From Gammaproteobacteria bacterium (GTDB taxonomy: Bacteria; Pseudomonadota; Gammaproteobacteria; SZUA-229): DNA of 13,196 nucleotides. The notes beneath the pieces were generated by a model. The model was not told the DNA's origin. It did not search any database and saw only the letters and a program-made list of their open reading frames with translations. The stretch lies in the NCBI GenBank assembly GCA_026197015.1, contig JAPHRB010000048.1, positions 1-13,196 of the forward strand, in the 5' to 3' direction. Positions within the stretch are counted from its first letter, which is position 1. Each line of letters begins with the position of its first letter. A program made the translations under genes and the position numbers. Shown here piece after piece: positions 1 through 6,803 of this stretch.

Positions 1-384
1 CATATCAAAAGCAGCTTGAGTCACATTGCGTAATTTATTCCAGTGTAACTCGGGTAGTAAAAGATTTAATTGAGTGTTATTTTTAGAGGTAATACGCGCA
101 ATAAGTCTATTTTTGTTGCCATTTGCATCGGCGATATTCTGTAAATAGGCTGGGCTATTTGTATCGAGATGTATATGAATTTTCTGATCAGGTTTAATAG
201 TTGCAATTAACGTTGCCTTATTAAGTGTCAGGTTTAGCTGGTTAGATGAGTTCCCGGTATTTGAATAAGATACTTGATGAATAATACCATTTTTATAGGT
301 ATTTGAAATTTCATCTTGAATATCCTGTCCTACTGCGAACAGGAGTCCTATAATAATTAGGCCCGCCCAGATTTTATTAAGCAT
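1..384 (-). CDS. Nucleoside recognition domain (SpmA-like) membrane protein, N-terminal part
   Basis: An open frame of 128 codons without a stop runs from an ATG at 384 to the left edge, so the gene is partial. The protein begins MLNKIWAGLIIIGLLFAVGQ, the hydrophobic first segment and MLNKIW start typical of spore maturation protein A / nucleoside recognition (Gate domain) proteins. A hydrophilic stretch of about 85 residues follows (about 25-115). The last visible residues, VTQAAFDM, fit the start of the family's conserved helix before the Gate domain. Gammaproteobacterial members are inner-membrane proteins of unclear substrate, despite the sporulation name. A GGGATGAT sequence (minus strand, about 392-399) may be the ribosome binding site. 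The gene diverges from the protease gene with only 48 bases between starts. The family call rests on the N-terminus only, because the Gate domain lies outside the window. Confidence 0.7.
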   Translation of the reverse strand, partial: MLNKIWAGLIIIGLLFAVGQDIQDEISNTYKNGIIHQVSYSNTGNSSNQLNLTLNKATLIATIKPDQKIHIHLDTNSPAYLQNIADANGNKNRLIARITSKNNTQLNLLLPELHWNKLRNVTQAAFDM

Positions 385-432
385 TAACAAATCATCCCGA
401 ATGAGCCATGAATATTAAGGTAATTAAAAAAA

Positions 433-3228
433 ATGTACAAACTAGTATGGATATTAAGTGGTTTATTGTTAGTTAATAATGCTTTTGCCAACAAAGATCG
501 AAACTGGTCCAAAGTGGTTAATAGTGTAACTGATTCGATTGTAACAATAAGGGTTGATGCGGTACGCTCTTTTGATACAGCAAGGAGCAGCTCGGCACAG
601 GCAACTGGTTTTGTAGTGGATGCAAAAAGAGGTATTGTACTTACCAATCGCCATGTGGTTCAGCCGGGCCCGGTGGTTGCAGAGGCATTATTTGCAAATC
701 GTGAAGAAATTGAATTAAAACCAATTTATCGAGACCCTGTACATGATTTTGGTTTTTTTCAGTATGAGCCGTCTGCATTAAAATTTATCAAACCAAAAAG
801 TTTACCCATTAGACCCAAAGAAGCCATTGTAGGTCGTGAAATAAGAGTCGTAGGAAATGATGCGGGCGAACAGCTCTCCATTCTTGCGGGAACGCTTGCC
901 AGAACTGATCGTCAGGCTCCTTATTATGGTCGAGGTAAATACAATGATTTTAATACGTTTTATTATCAATCTGCATCGGGTGTTTCAGGAGGCTCATCTG
1001 GTTCTCCTGTTATTGATATCAGGGGAAATGTTATAGCATTAAATGCGGGTGGTTCAATTAAAGCGTCTTCAAGTTATTTTCTACCACTGCAACGCGTGAA
1101 AAGGGCGTTGAAATTAATTCAGCAAAACGAGCCTGTTAGTCGTGGCACCTTACAGACAACATTTGATTATAAACCATATGATGAAGTTAGGCGTTTAGGT
1201 TTAAGGCCAAAAATAGAAGCCAGATTACGTAAAGTAAATCATGGGGTAGGTTTGATGGTGGTGAGAAGGAGCCTGCCGGGAACAGACGCGCAAACGTTAT
1301 TACGCCCGGGTGATATTTTAATTAAAGGCTCTGCTGCTAATGATAAATTAAAATGGATACGGCGATTTGATGAGTTGGAATCGCTTCTTGATGATAATGT
1401 GAATAAGGAAATTAATTTACGTGTTGAGCGAAATGGGCATGCGGTTGATCTAAAAATAAAAGTTGATAACTTACACTCTTTAACACCAGATAAATATTTA
1501 ACATTTGGGCAATCAATAGTTCATAACTTGTCATACCAGCAGGCGCGTCACCTAAATCGTGCGGTTGAAGGGGTTTATGTTTCTCAGCCAGGATATGCTC
1601 TGGCGACAGCGGGAGTTCCCACTGGAGCGGTTATATTATCAATCAATAATAGCAATGTTAAAAATATAGACGATGTAGAAAAAATACTCAATTCATTAGC
1701 TGACCGTCAACAGGCAACCTTAAAATATATTACATTTAAAGAAAGTCAGCGTATGCATGTATCTATTATGCGCATGGATAGAAGGTGGTTCGCTCTGAAA
1801 AAATGTTACCGAGATGATAGGCAGGGGATATGGCCGTGCGAAACTCTGGCGAAAAATAATGCGAGCGAAAAGATAGATAAAGCAGAGGTTAAATTTATTG
1901 AATATAAGGATGAACGAGCAAATAAATTATCATCCTCTATAGTGTCAGTACAGTTTGATATCCCTTATAACATAAATGGTATTGATGACTCTCATTATAC
2001 CGGTGCAGGTCTGGTTGTTAATAAAAAAGACGGTTTGATACTGGTAGACAGGAATACAGTGCCTATGAGTTTAGGTGATGTCAGGGTGGTTTTTGCCGGG
2101 GCACTGGATATACCTGCAAAAGTAGTTTTTGTGCATCCCCTGCATAACCTGTCAATCATTCAATACGACCCAATGTTGCTGGGTGATACTGAAATAAAAG
2201 AGGTAGAGTTTGTAAATGAAAGTTTAGAAGCCGGGGATAAGGTCTGGTTAGTTGCGCTAAAAAATGGCCAGGAATTATTGGTGGAAGAAACAAGAATATC
2301 CGCCATTGATGCGCTGGACTTTTCGCCTCCCAAAATACCTATGTTTAGAGAATCAAATATGGATGCGATTAGCCTGAATAACCCACCAACGAGCAGAGGT
2401 GGCGTGCTTAGTAATGAAGATGGCGAGGCGCTTGCTGTGTGGCTGAGTTTTGCTTATGGAAGCGGTAATAAAATAAAACAATATGAGTGGGGCGTGCCAG
2501 CTGAAATAGTAATAGAGTTATTAGAACAATGGAAATGCTGTAAACAGTTTGCAATAAAATCACTGGAGGTTGAACTTTCAACTTTATCAATTGCTCAGGC
2601 CAGGAAATTAGGGCTTTCTGATAAGTGGACAAGTCGATTGCAAACAGGGGATGCAAGGCGGCAGGTTATTGTTGTGTCCAGGCGAGTTGCGGGCTCTGAT
2701 GCTGAATTGAAATTATTAGAGGGTGATTTGATTTTGGCAATAGATGGAAAGGTGGTTCGAAACTATAGAGATGTTGAAAAATACTCAAATAAAGATGAGG
2801 TTGATTTAACAATAAGTCGTTTAGGAAAAGAAATTAACGTGCAAGTTAAAACCAGGTCACTTGATGGTTTAGGTGTTAAAAAAGTAATTCAGTGGGCAGG
2901 TGCTTTAATACAGGAGCCATATAGAGAAATTTCATTACAAAGAGGCATAAAACCTGAAGGCGTTTATGTTAGTTATCTTTATCATGGTAGCCCGGCAAAC
3001 AGAAGCAGCTTAAGCACAATGTTACGTATTGTTGAGTTTAACGGTGAGTTGGTTGAGAGCATGGAAGGTTTTAAACTGTTAACTGAAAAATATAAAGATG
3101 AAAAGTTTATCCAGTTAAAAGTGCTGGATTTAATCAATCGGGAATCAGTTATCAGCCTTAAACAGAATACGTATTATTGGCCTACTATAGAAATTGAGAA
3201 AAATAATAATGAGTGGTCCAGGTTGTAA
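433..3228 (+). CDS. Nma111/DegP7-type exported serine protease with duplicated protease and PDZ domains
   Basis: 931 residues. Residues 1-19 look like a signal peptide with an AFA|N cleavage site, so a periplasmic location is likely. The first trypsin-like domain (about 25-230) has a complete triad: H74 in LTNRHVV, D105 in DPVHDFGF, S189 in GGSSGSP. Two PDZ-like regions follow (about 240-345 and 355-450). A second protease-like domain (about 495-705) is degenerate: the histidine position is N541, the aspartate position is N572 (PLHNLSII), and the serine (S654) sits in TSRGG, with Arg at the oxyanion-hole glycine. Two more PDZ-like regions follow (about 715-805 and 815-905). This order, and phrases such as RDPVHDFGF, GNDAGEQLSILAG and RGTLQ, match my memory of fungal Nma111/Ynm3 (about 1000 residues) and plant DegP7, not DegP/DegQ (about 450-480). 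Cysteine pairs C458/C469 and C702/C703 could form disulfides. The ATG at 433 has only a weak AAGG 12 bases upstream. Likely role: periplasmic protein quality control; substrate unknown. Confidence 0.85.
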   Translation: MYKLVWILSGLLLVNNAFANKDRNWSKVVNSVTDSIVTIRVDAVRSFDTARSSSAQATGFVVDAKRGIVLTNRHVVQPGPVVAEALFANREEIELKPIYRDPVHDFGFFQYEPSALKFIKPKSLPIRPKEAIVGREIRVVGNDAGEQLSILAGTLARTDRQAPYYGRGKYNDFNTFYYQSASGVSGGSSGSPVIDIRGNVIALNAGGSIKASSSYFLPLQRVKRALKLIQQNEPVSRGTLQTTFDYKPYDEVRRLGLRPKIEARLRKVNHGVGLMVVRRSLPGTDAQTLLRPGDILIKGSAANDKLKWIRRFDELESLLDDNVNKEINLRVERNGHAVDLKIKVDNLHSLTPDKYLTFGQSIVHNLSYQQARHLNRAVEGVYVSQPGYALATAGVPTGAVILSINNSNVKNIDDVEKILNSLADRQQATLKYITFKESQRMHVSIMRMDRRWFALKKCYRDDRQGIWPCETLAKNNASEKIDKAEVKFIEYKDERANKLSSSIVSVQFDIPYNINGIDDSHYTGAGLVVNKKDGLILVDRNTVPMSLGDVRVVFAGALDIPAKVVFVHPLHNLSIIQYDPMLLGDTEIKEVEFVNESLEAGDKVWLVALKNGQELLVEETRISAIDALDFSPPKIPMFRESNMDAISLNNPPTSRGGVLSNEDGEALAVWLSFAYGSGNKIKQYEWGVPAEIVIELLEQWKCCKQFAIKSLEVELSTLSIAQARKLGLSDKWTSRLQTGDARRQVIVVSRRVAGSDAELKLLEGDLILAIDGKVVRNYRDVEKYSNKDEVDLTISRLGKEINVQVKTRSLDGLGVKKVIQWAGALIQEPYREISLQRGIKPEGVYVSYLYHGSPANRSSLSTMLRIVEFNGELVESMEGFKLLTEKYKDEKFIQLKVLDLINRESVISLKQNTYYWPTIEIEKNNNEWSRL

Positions 3229-3404
3229 TTGATATTCAGGTGGCTGCTGGCCTGCACTGTTTAGTTCTCGTGGTATCACTAAGGGGTAGGGCGCTCCATA
3301 TCGATAGAAGTGGGCGGCGGTCTATCCCCGATGGATATGTTCCAGGCCAGTGTGTTTTTAAAAACTATTTAAGTAGGCTGTTTAGATTTATAAAAAAATA
3401 TTTT
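3229..3404. other. Convergent intergenic gap with inverted repeats, no gene
   Basis: This 176-base stretch lies between the stop of the protease and the stop of pyrC'. Short open frames crossing it resemble no family I know. The first 120 bases are visibly more GC-rich than the last 50, which are almost pure A/T. It contains the inverted repeats listed separately. Transcripts from both sides must end here, so a terminator role is likely for part of it. Confidence 0.6.
3247..3350. repeat. Nested inverted repeats, possible folded RNA or terminator arm
   Basis: CTGGCCTG (3247-3254) is the exact reverse complement of CAGGCCAG (3343-3350). Inside are two further pairs: TTAGT/ACTAA (3261-3265/3278-3282), and a stem CATATC+GATAG (3297-3307) matched by CTATC (3322-3326) and GATATG (3334-3339) with a 7-base bulge. 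Together they could form a three-way junction, followed on the plus strand by TGTGTTTTT. The pairings are read directly; that they fold or function is inference. Confidence 0.35.
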
Positions 3405-3420
3405 TTATTTTTTAAAAACA
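3353..3420. repeat. 12-bp A/T inverted repeat at the convergent gene ends
   Basis: TGTTTTTAAAAA (3353-3364) is the perfect reverse complement of TTTTTAAAAACA (3409-3420). The second copy lies in the last codons of pyrC'. Between them is another A/T palindrome, AAAAAATATTTTTT (about 3393-3406). There is no GC-rich stem, so this is not a classical Rho-independent terminator, though the T-runs in both directions suit a bidirectional end point. Such palindromes also arise by chance in A/T-rich DNA. Confidence 0.3.
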
Positions 3421-4682
3421 GTATTACCTTTAATGATAGTTTGTATTACTTTTCCTTTGAAGTTCCAGCCTGAGAAAGGTGTGTTCTTGCCGTGACTTAA
3501 CATTTCGTCAATACTAAATACCCATTCTTTTTGAGGATCAATTAAGCATAAGTTTGCAAATTGACCTACTGAAAGATGTCCGGCGTTTAGTCCTAATATT
3601 TTTGCAGGGTTACAGGTAAGGCTGGCAATCGCCGTATTCAATTCAAGGCTGCCATTCTCAACCAGTTTTAATGTCAGGGGTAATAAGGTTTCAATGCTTG
3701 AAATACCGGGTTCTGTTGCAGGGTAGGGTGCCAGTTTTGCATCGGGTTCATGTGGTTGATGGTCGGAACAAATGCAATTGATAATGCCTTCTGCTAAGCC
3801 GTGGCGTAGCGCGTTCATATCTCGTTGTGAACGAAGGGGGGGGATAACATGGTAAAGACTGTTAAAACTGCTGATATCCATGTCGGTGAGATGTAACTGG
3901 TGTGCCGCTACATCGGCTGTTACCTTTAAACCATTTGCTTTAGCGTCATTGATTAATTCAATGCTTCTTGCGCAGGATAAACGGCCAAAGTGGATGCGGA
4001 TATCTGTGTCACGAATCATTTCTAAAATTTGTGCAATGGGTGCGGTTTCTGCAGCGTAGGGTATTGCGTTTAAACCCAGTCTGCTTGCAATGGCGCCCTC
4101 ATGCGCGCAACCATTTTCACTTAGATGTTCATCCTGGGCTTCAATAAAAACCGTAATGTTATGTGTGGATGCGTATTCGAATGCACGGCGTAAAATTAAA
4201 GGGTTATTGATTGCATTACGTGCATTGCTAACGCCGACACAGCCTGCGCGTTTTAAGCTGGCCATTTCACTTAGATGTTCACCTTTTAAACCGGCAGTTA
4301 ATGCGCCCATAGTGTAGACATGTGTTTTTTTTGCCAGTTTGGCTTTTCGTAAAATTAATTCTACTACGGCGGGTTCGTCTATAACCGGATCGGTATCAGG
4401 GGGGACGCATAAAGTCGTTATACCAGCACTTGCCGCGGCTAATGTTTCAGTTTCTATATTGGCTTTTTGTTCAAGTCCGGGCTCACGTAAACGTGCGCTA
4501 ATATCAACAATGCCGGGAATTAACCAGAGATTACTTGCATCGATGACTTCATCAGCTGTAAATTTTTCAGGTGCGCTGCCAACAGCGGCGACTTTCTGGT
4601 CGCGTATGTACAGGTCGGTTGTTTCATCAAAATTATTTTTAGGATCAATGATACGGGCATTTTTTATCAGGATGTTTTTCAC
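3405..4682 (-). CDS. pyrC': Dihydroorotase-like PyrC' subunit, probably catalytically inactive
   Basis: 425 residues, start codon GTG, with AGGAG eight bases upstream; the GTGA overlaps the pyrB stop by four bases, so translation is probably coupled. It belongs to the amidohydrolase/dihydroorotase superfamily, as shown by PGIVD at 56-60, REPG at 66-69, SDHQPHE at 306-312 and TEPGISS after it. The metal-binding D-x-H-x-H motif is broken: D60 remains but the two histidines are S62 and R64. The usual MPNT motif reads VPPDTDP (93-99), and the HxE region reads FIEAQD (179-184). D307 in SDHQPH is kept. This pattern matches the Pseudomonas PyrC' (PyrX) protein, an inactive partner needed to assemble the dodecameric aspartate transcarbamoylase with PyrB. 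I infer the same role here; an active dihydroorotase should be encoded elsewhere. Confidence 0.9.
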   Translation of the reverse strand: MKNILIKNARIIDPKNNFDETTDLYIRDQKVAAVGSAPEKFTADEVIDASNLWLIPGIVDISARLREPGLEQKANIETETLAAASAGITTLCVPPDTDPVIDEPAVVELILRKAKLAKKTHVYTMGALTAGLKGEHLSEMASLKRAGCVGVSNARNAINNPLILRRAFEYASTHNITVFIEAQDEHLSENGCAHEGAIASRLGLNAIPYAAETAPIAQILEMIRDTDIRIHFGRLSCARSIELINDAKANGLKVTADVAAHQLHLTDMDISSFNSLYHVIPPLRSQRDMNALRHGLAEGIINCICSDHQPHEPDAKLAPYPATEPGISSIETLLPLTLKLVENGSLELNTAIASLTCNPAKILGLNAGHLSVGQFANLCLIDPQKEWVFSIDEMLSHGKNTPFSGWNFKGKVIQTIIKGNTVFKK

Positions 4683-5707
4683 TGTTTTTTCTCCTGATCT
4701 TGCATTTTAATATTACCGCCTAGCGTCATTGACATGACTGCCATGCGTACTGCAATGCCGTAAGTGACCTGGTCTAAAATGACAGAGTGATCACCATCTG
4801 CCACACTGGATTCGATTTCCACACCTCGGTTAATGGGGCCTGGGTGCATAACAATAGCGTCAGGTTTGGCAAGTTTAAATCGTTCTTCAGTTAAACCATA
4901 GAGTTGATAGTATTCCTGTTCACTTGGAAGTGATGCGCCTGTCATGCGTTCTTTTTGCAGGCGTAACATAATGACAACATCTGCATCTTTAATGCCGTTT
5001 TCCAGATCATGAAATACGCTCACGCCCATGGATTCAATGTCTTTTGGTATTAATGTTTTAGGGCCAACTACTCTAACTTCACCAGTATTCAAGGTATTTA
5101 ATGCGTGTATTTGTGAGCGAGCTACTCGTGAGTGCATAATGTCACCAACAATAGCAACCCGTAGTTTTCCAAAGTCAGCGCCTTTGTTGCGGCGAATAGT
5201 AAACATATCCAGCATGGCTTGAGTAGGGTGGGCGTGACGCCCATCACCGGCATTTAAAACCCGAATATGGGGGGCTACGTGATTAGCAATGAAATGCGCG
5301 GTGCCGGAGTCTGCGTGACGTACCACAAACATATCAGTTTGCATCGCTTCCAGGTTGCGCAGGGTATCAAGTAGTGTTTCGCCTTTGCTGGTTGCAGATG
5401 CGCTGATGTTCATATTGAGTACATCTGCCGATAATCGTTTAGCAGCCAGTTCAAATGTAGTGCGCGTTCGGGTACTGGCTTCGAAAAATAAATTAACAAT
5501 GGTTTTACCGCGTAATAAAGGCACTTTCTTTACGGATTCATTAACGCCGGCAAAACTTTCTGCTGTGTCGAGTATCTGGTTAAGAATATTGGTGCCAAGA
5601 CCTTCAATGGTTAGGAAATGTTTTAATCGACCTTGCTCATCAAGTTGAATGTTCCAGAGGTCTTTACCTATTATGTCATCAGTACGACGAGTGGGTTTAT
5701 TGACCAT
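4679..5707 (-). CDS. pyrB: Aspartate carbamoyltransferase catalytic subunit
   Basis: 342 residues. It catalyses carbamoyl phosphate + L-aspartate to N-carbamoyl-aspartate, the committed step of pyrimidine synthesis, in the cytoplasm. Visible motifs are the carbamoyl-phosphate loop STRTRT (78-83), HPTQ (160-163) and HPGPINRGVE (288-297). The frame is open 20 codons further upstream, to 5767, but the ATG at 5707 has AAAAGGGG just upstream and gives a length close to the Pseudomonas enzyme (about 334). Before the conserved core there is an N-terminal extension (residues 1-35, ending near RLKHFLTIEGL). In Pseudomonas this extension serves contact with PyrC' and nucleotide regulation. It overlaps pyrC' by four bases. 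A 167-base leader separates it from pyrR, suggesting extra control. Confidence 0.95.
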   Translation of the reverse strand: MVNKPTRRTDDIIGKDLWNIQLDEQGRLKHFLTIEGLGTNILNQILDTAESFAGVNESVKKVPLLRGKTIVNLFFEASTRTRTTFELAAKRLSADVLNMNISASATSKGETLLDTLRNLEAMQTDMFVVRHADSGTAHFIANHVAPHIRVLNAGDGRHAHPTQAMLDMFTIRRNKGADFGKLRVAIVGDIMHSRVARSQIHALNTLNTGEVRVVGPKTLIPKDIESMGVSVFHDLENGIKDADVVIMLRLQKERMTGASLPSEQEYYQLYGLTEERFKLAKPDAIVMHPGPINRGVEIESSVADGDHSVILDQVTYGIAVRMAVMSMTLGGNIKMQDQEKKQ

Positions 5708-5852
5708 TATGTAAACCCCTTTTAAAATAAAACACCAATGAAAGCGAATACTCGCGAATAAAAACACTATTTAATATTGATATATATGTCAGCATTGGCA
5801 TAAGCTTGTTAAGGGTTTCAAATAAATAAAAATTGCGTTGGTTCGCGTTCAT
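5697..5852 (-). CDS. Possible 51-residue leader peptide before pyrB
   Basis: A frame of 51 codons opens at the ATG ending at 5852, shortly after the pyrR stop, and closes with TAA 11 bases inside pyrB, so it overlaps the pyrB start in another frame. The peptide starts MNANQRNFYLFETLNK and is rich in hydrophobic and aromatic residues. Upstream there is only a purine stretch (AGAAAAG), not a strong ribosome binding site. E. coli pyrBI has a leader peptide (PyrL) of similar size whose translation governs attenuation, and the position here is analogous. I see no sequence similarity to PyrL and no clear terminator, so the frame may be fortuitous. Confidence 0.25.
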   Translation of the reverse strand: MNANQRNFYLFETLNKLMPMLTYISILNSVFIREYSLSLVFYFKRGLHNGQ

Positions 5853-5874
5853 TGTGGTTTTCTTTTCTGTTTTT
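5708..5874 (-). promoter_or_regulatory. pyrR-pyrB leader region
   Basis: This is the only sizeable gap in the eight-gene minus-strand run. In plus coordinates it holds two direct-repeat pairs, each with a 10-base period: GCGAATA at 5744 and 5754, and GCGTT at 5835 and 5845. On the minus strand CGCGAA (5847-5842) can pair with TTCGCG (5758-5753). A possible promoter reads CTGACA, 17 bases, then TAGTGT, a weak match. No strong GC-rich terminator hairpin with a T-run is visible before pyrB, so classical attenuation is not supported. Control of pyrB at this gap is inference from position. Confidence 0.4.
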
Positions 5875-6381
5875 TTAGTCAGACCGTTTAATTTCCCATG
5901 CTAATGGTTCAGGCCCTGTTAGTTTAATTTGTTCTTTCTCGGATAGTTCTAGTACCTGGCCAACTACATCTGCCTGTATTGGAAGTTCGCGCCCGGTTCT
6001 TTCAATCAGACAAACCAGGGTAATTGATGCTGGGCGACCATAGTCAAAAATTTCATTCATGGCGGCGCGAATAGTGCGTCCGGTTTGCAGAACGTCGTCT
6101 ACTAAAATAATGTGTCTGTCTTCAACCTGAGGCGGAAGGTTTGACGTCTTGACCTGTGGATTCATGCCAATGCGAGAAAAATCATCCCGATAGAAGCTGA
6201 TGTCAAGAGTTGATAGATCGGCTTCAAGTTTGAGTTGTTTATGTAATTTTTCGGCTAACCATACGCCACCAGTGTGAATGCCGACCATAAGCGGTTTATC
6301 TATGGCGCGTAACTCTAAGAGGTTTTCCAGATCGGTTGCCAGTTTTTCCAGAAGTTTTTCAGGTTCGGCAATGTGGGTCAT
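5875..6381 (-). CDS. pyrR: PyrR, phosphoribosyltransferase-family pyrimidine regulator / uracil phosphoribosyltransferase
   Basis: 168 residues. The type I phosphoribosyltransferase PRPP loop reads ILVDDVLQTGRT (92-103), preceded by a conserved substrate region, VGIHTGGVWLAEKL (33-46), and SFYRDDFSRIG (62-72), which is characteristic of PyrR. In Bacillus PyrR is a UMP-sensing mRNA-binding attenuator with weak uracil phosphoribosyltransferase activity. In Pseudomonas it also lies directly before pyrB and affects its expression, but its mode of action is less settled. No Bacillus-type PyrR binding loop is evident to me in the leader downstream. The start overlaps the ruvX stop by four bases (ATGA), with TGGAG upstream as ribosome binding site. 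Confidence 0.92.
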   Translation of the reverse strand: MTHIAEPEKLLEKLATDLENLLELRAIDKPLMVGIHTGGVWLAEKLHKQLKLEADLSTLDISFYRDDFSRIGMNPQVKTSNLPPQVEDRHIILVDDVLQTGRTIRAAMNEIFDYGRPASITLVCLIERTGRELPIQADVVGQVLELSEKEQIKLTGPEPLAWEIKRSD

Positions 6382-6803
6382 GTGTTTTGCTCCAGCCAGC
6401 TTTGAACTATGATTGCGGCGGCTATCTTATCAATGTCCTGTTTATTGTGCTGCTTTTTTTTCCCGGATAATTTATGGTGTAAAAATTGTTCAGCTTCAAA
6501 TGAGCTGAGAGCTTCATTATGGGTGTATACAGGAAGCTGAAAACGGCCTTCAAGTTGCCGTGAAAATTTCTCCGCACGCTCTGTCATCTGGCTTTTTGTG
6601 CCGTCTAGATAATAGGGTAAACCGACAATGAGTGCATCTGGTTTCCATTCGTCAATAAGTGTTTCTATTGCAGCCCAGTCGGGTTTGTTGTTTTTCGATG
6701 TAAGAGTGGTAACGGGGTTTGAACTGCAGGTTATGGACTGGCCGGAGGCTATGCCAATGCGTTTTTCTCCGAAGTCAAACCCCAGAACCTGTTGAATGCT
6801 CAT
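6378..6803 (-). CDS. ruvX: Putative pre-16S rRNA nuclease YqgF/RuvX
   Basis: 141 residues, close to E. coli YqgF (138). It has the RNase H-like fold signature: LGFDFGEKRIGIASG (7-21) with catalytic D10, VGLPYYLDGTKSQMTERAEKF (60-80) as the family's central motif, E97, and D125 in DKIAAAIIVQSW. The family completes 5' maturation of 16S rRNA in the cytoplasm and has also been described as a Holliday junction resolvase homologue. The usual DERL motif around the catalytic glutamate reads N96-E97-A98-L99, so the flanking Asp and Arg are changed while the glutamate stays. It overlaps yqgE and pyrR by four bases each, consistent with coupled translation. Confidence 0.92.
   Translation of the reverse strand: MSIQQVLGFDFGEKRIGIASGQSITCSSNPVTTLTSKNNKPDWAAIETLIDEWKPDALIVGLPYYLDGTKSQMTERAEKFSRQLEGRFQLPVYTHNEALSSFEAEQFLHHKLSGKKKQHNKQDIDKIAAAIIVQSWLEQNT

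Noticed and set aside
408..449. ATG at 408 as an alternative protease start
   Set aside because: It is in a different frame and stops after 13 codons.
3270..3340. Possible tRNA or integron attC site in the gap
   Set aside because: No T-loop consensus or acceptor-stem pairing is visible, and the attC core sites (RYYYAAC/GTTRRRY) are absent.
3213..3473. Plus-strand frame of 86 codons across the convergent gap
   Set aside because: It starts inside the protease gene and ends inside pyrC' on the other strand, looks like no known protein, and has low-complexity A/T-rich ends.
4090..5648. Several plus-strand frames of 64-123 codons opposite pyrC' and pyrB
   Set aside because: They lie wholly opposite highly conserved genes and show no domain or ribosome binding site of their own.
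5708..5767. Longer pyrB start adding 20 residues (MFLFASIRFHW...)
   Set aside because: The extra residues are hydrophobic and unlike known PyrB N-termini. The ATG at 5707 has a good ribosome binding site (AAAAGGGG).
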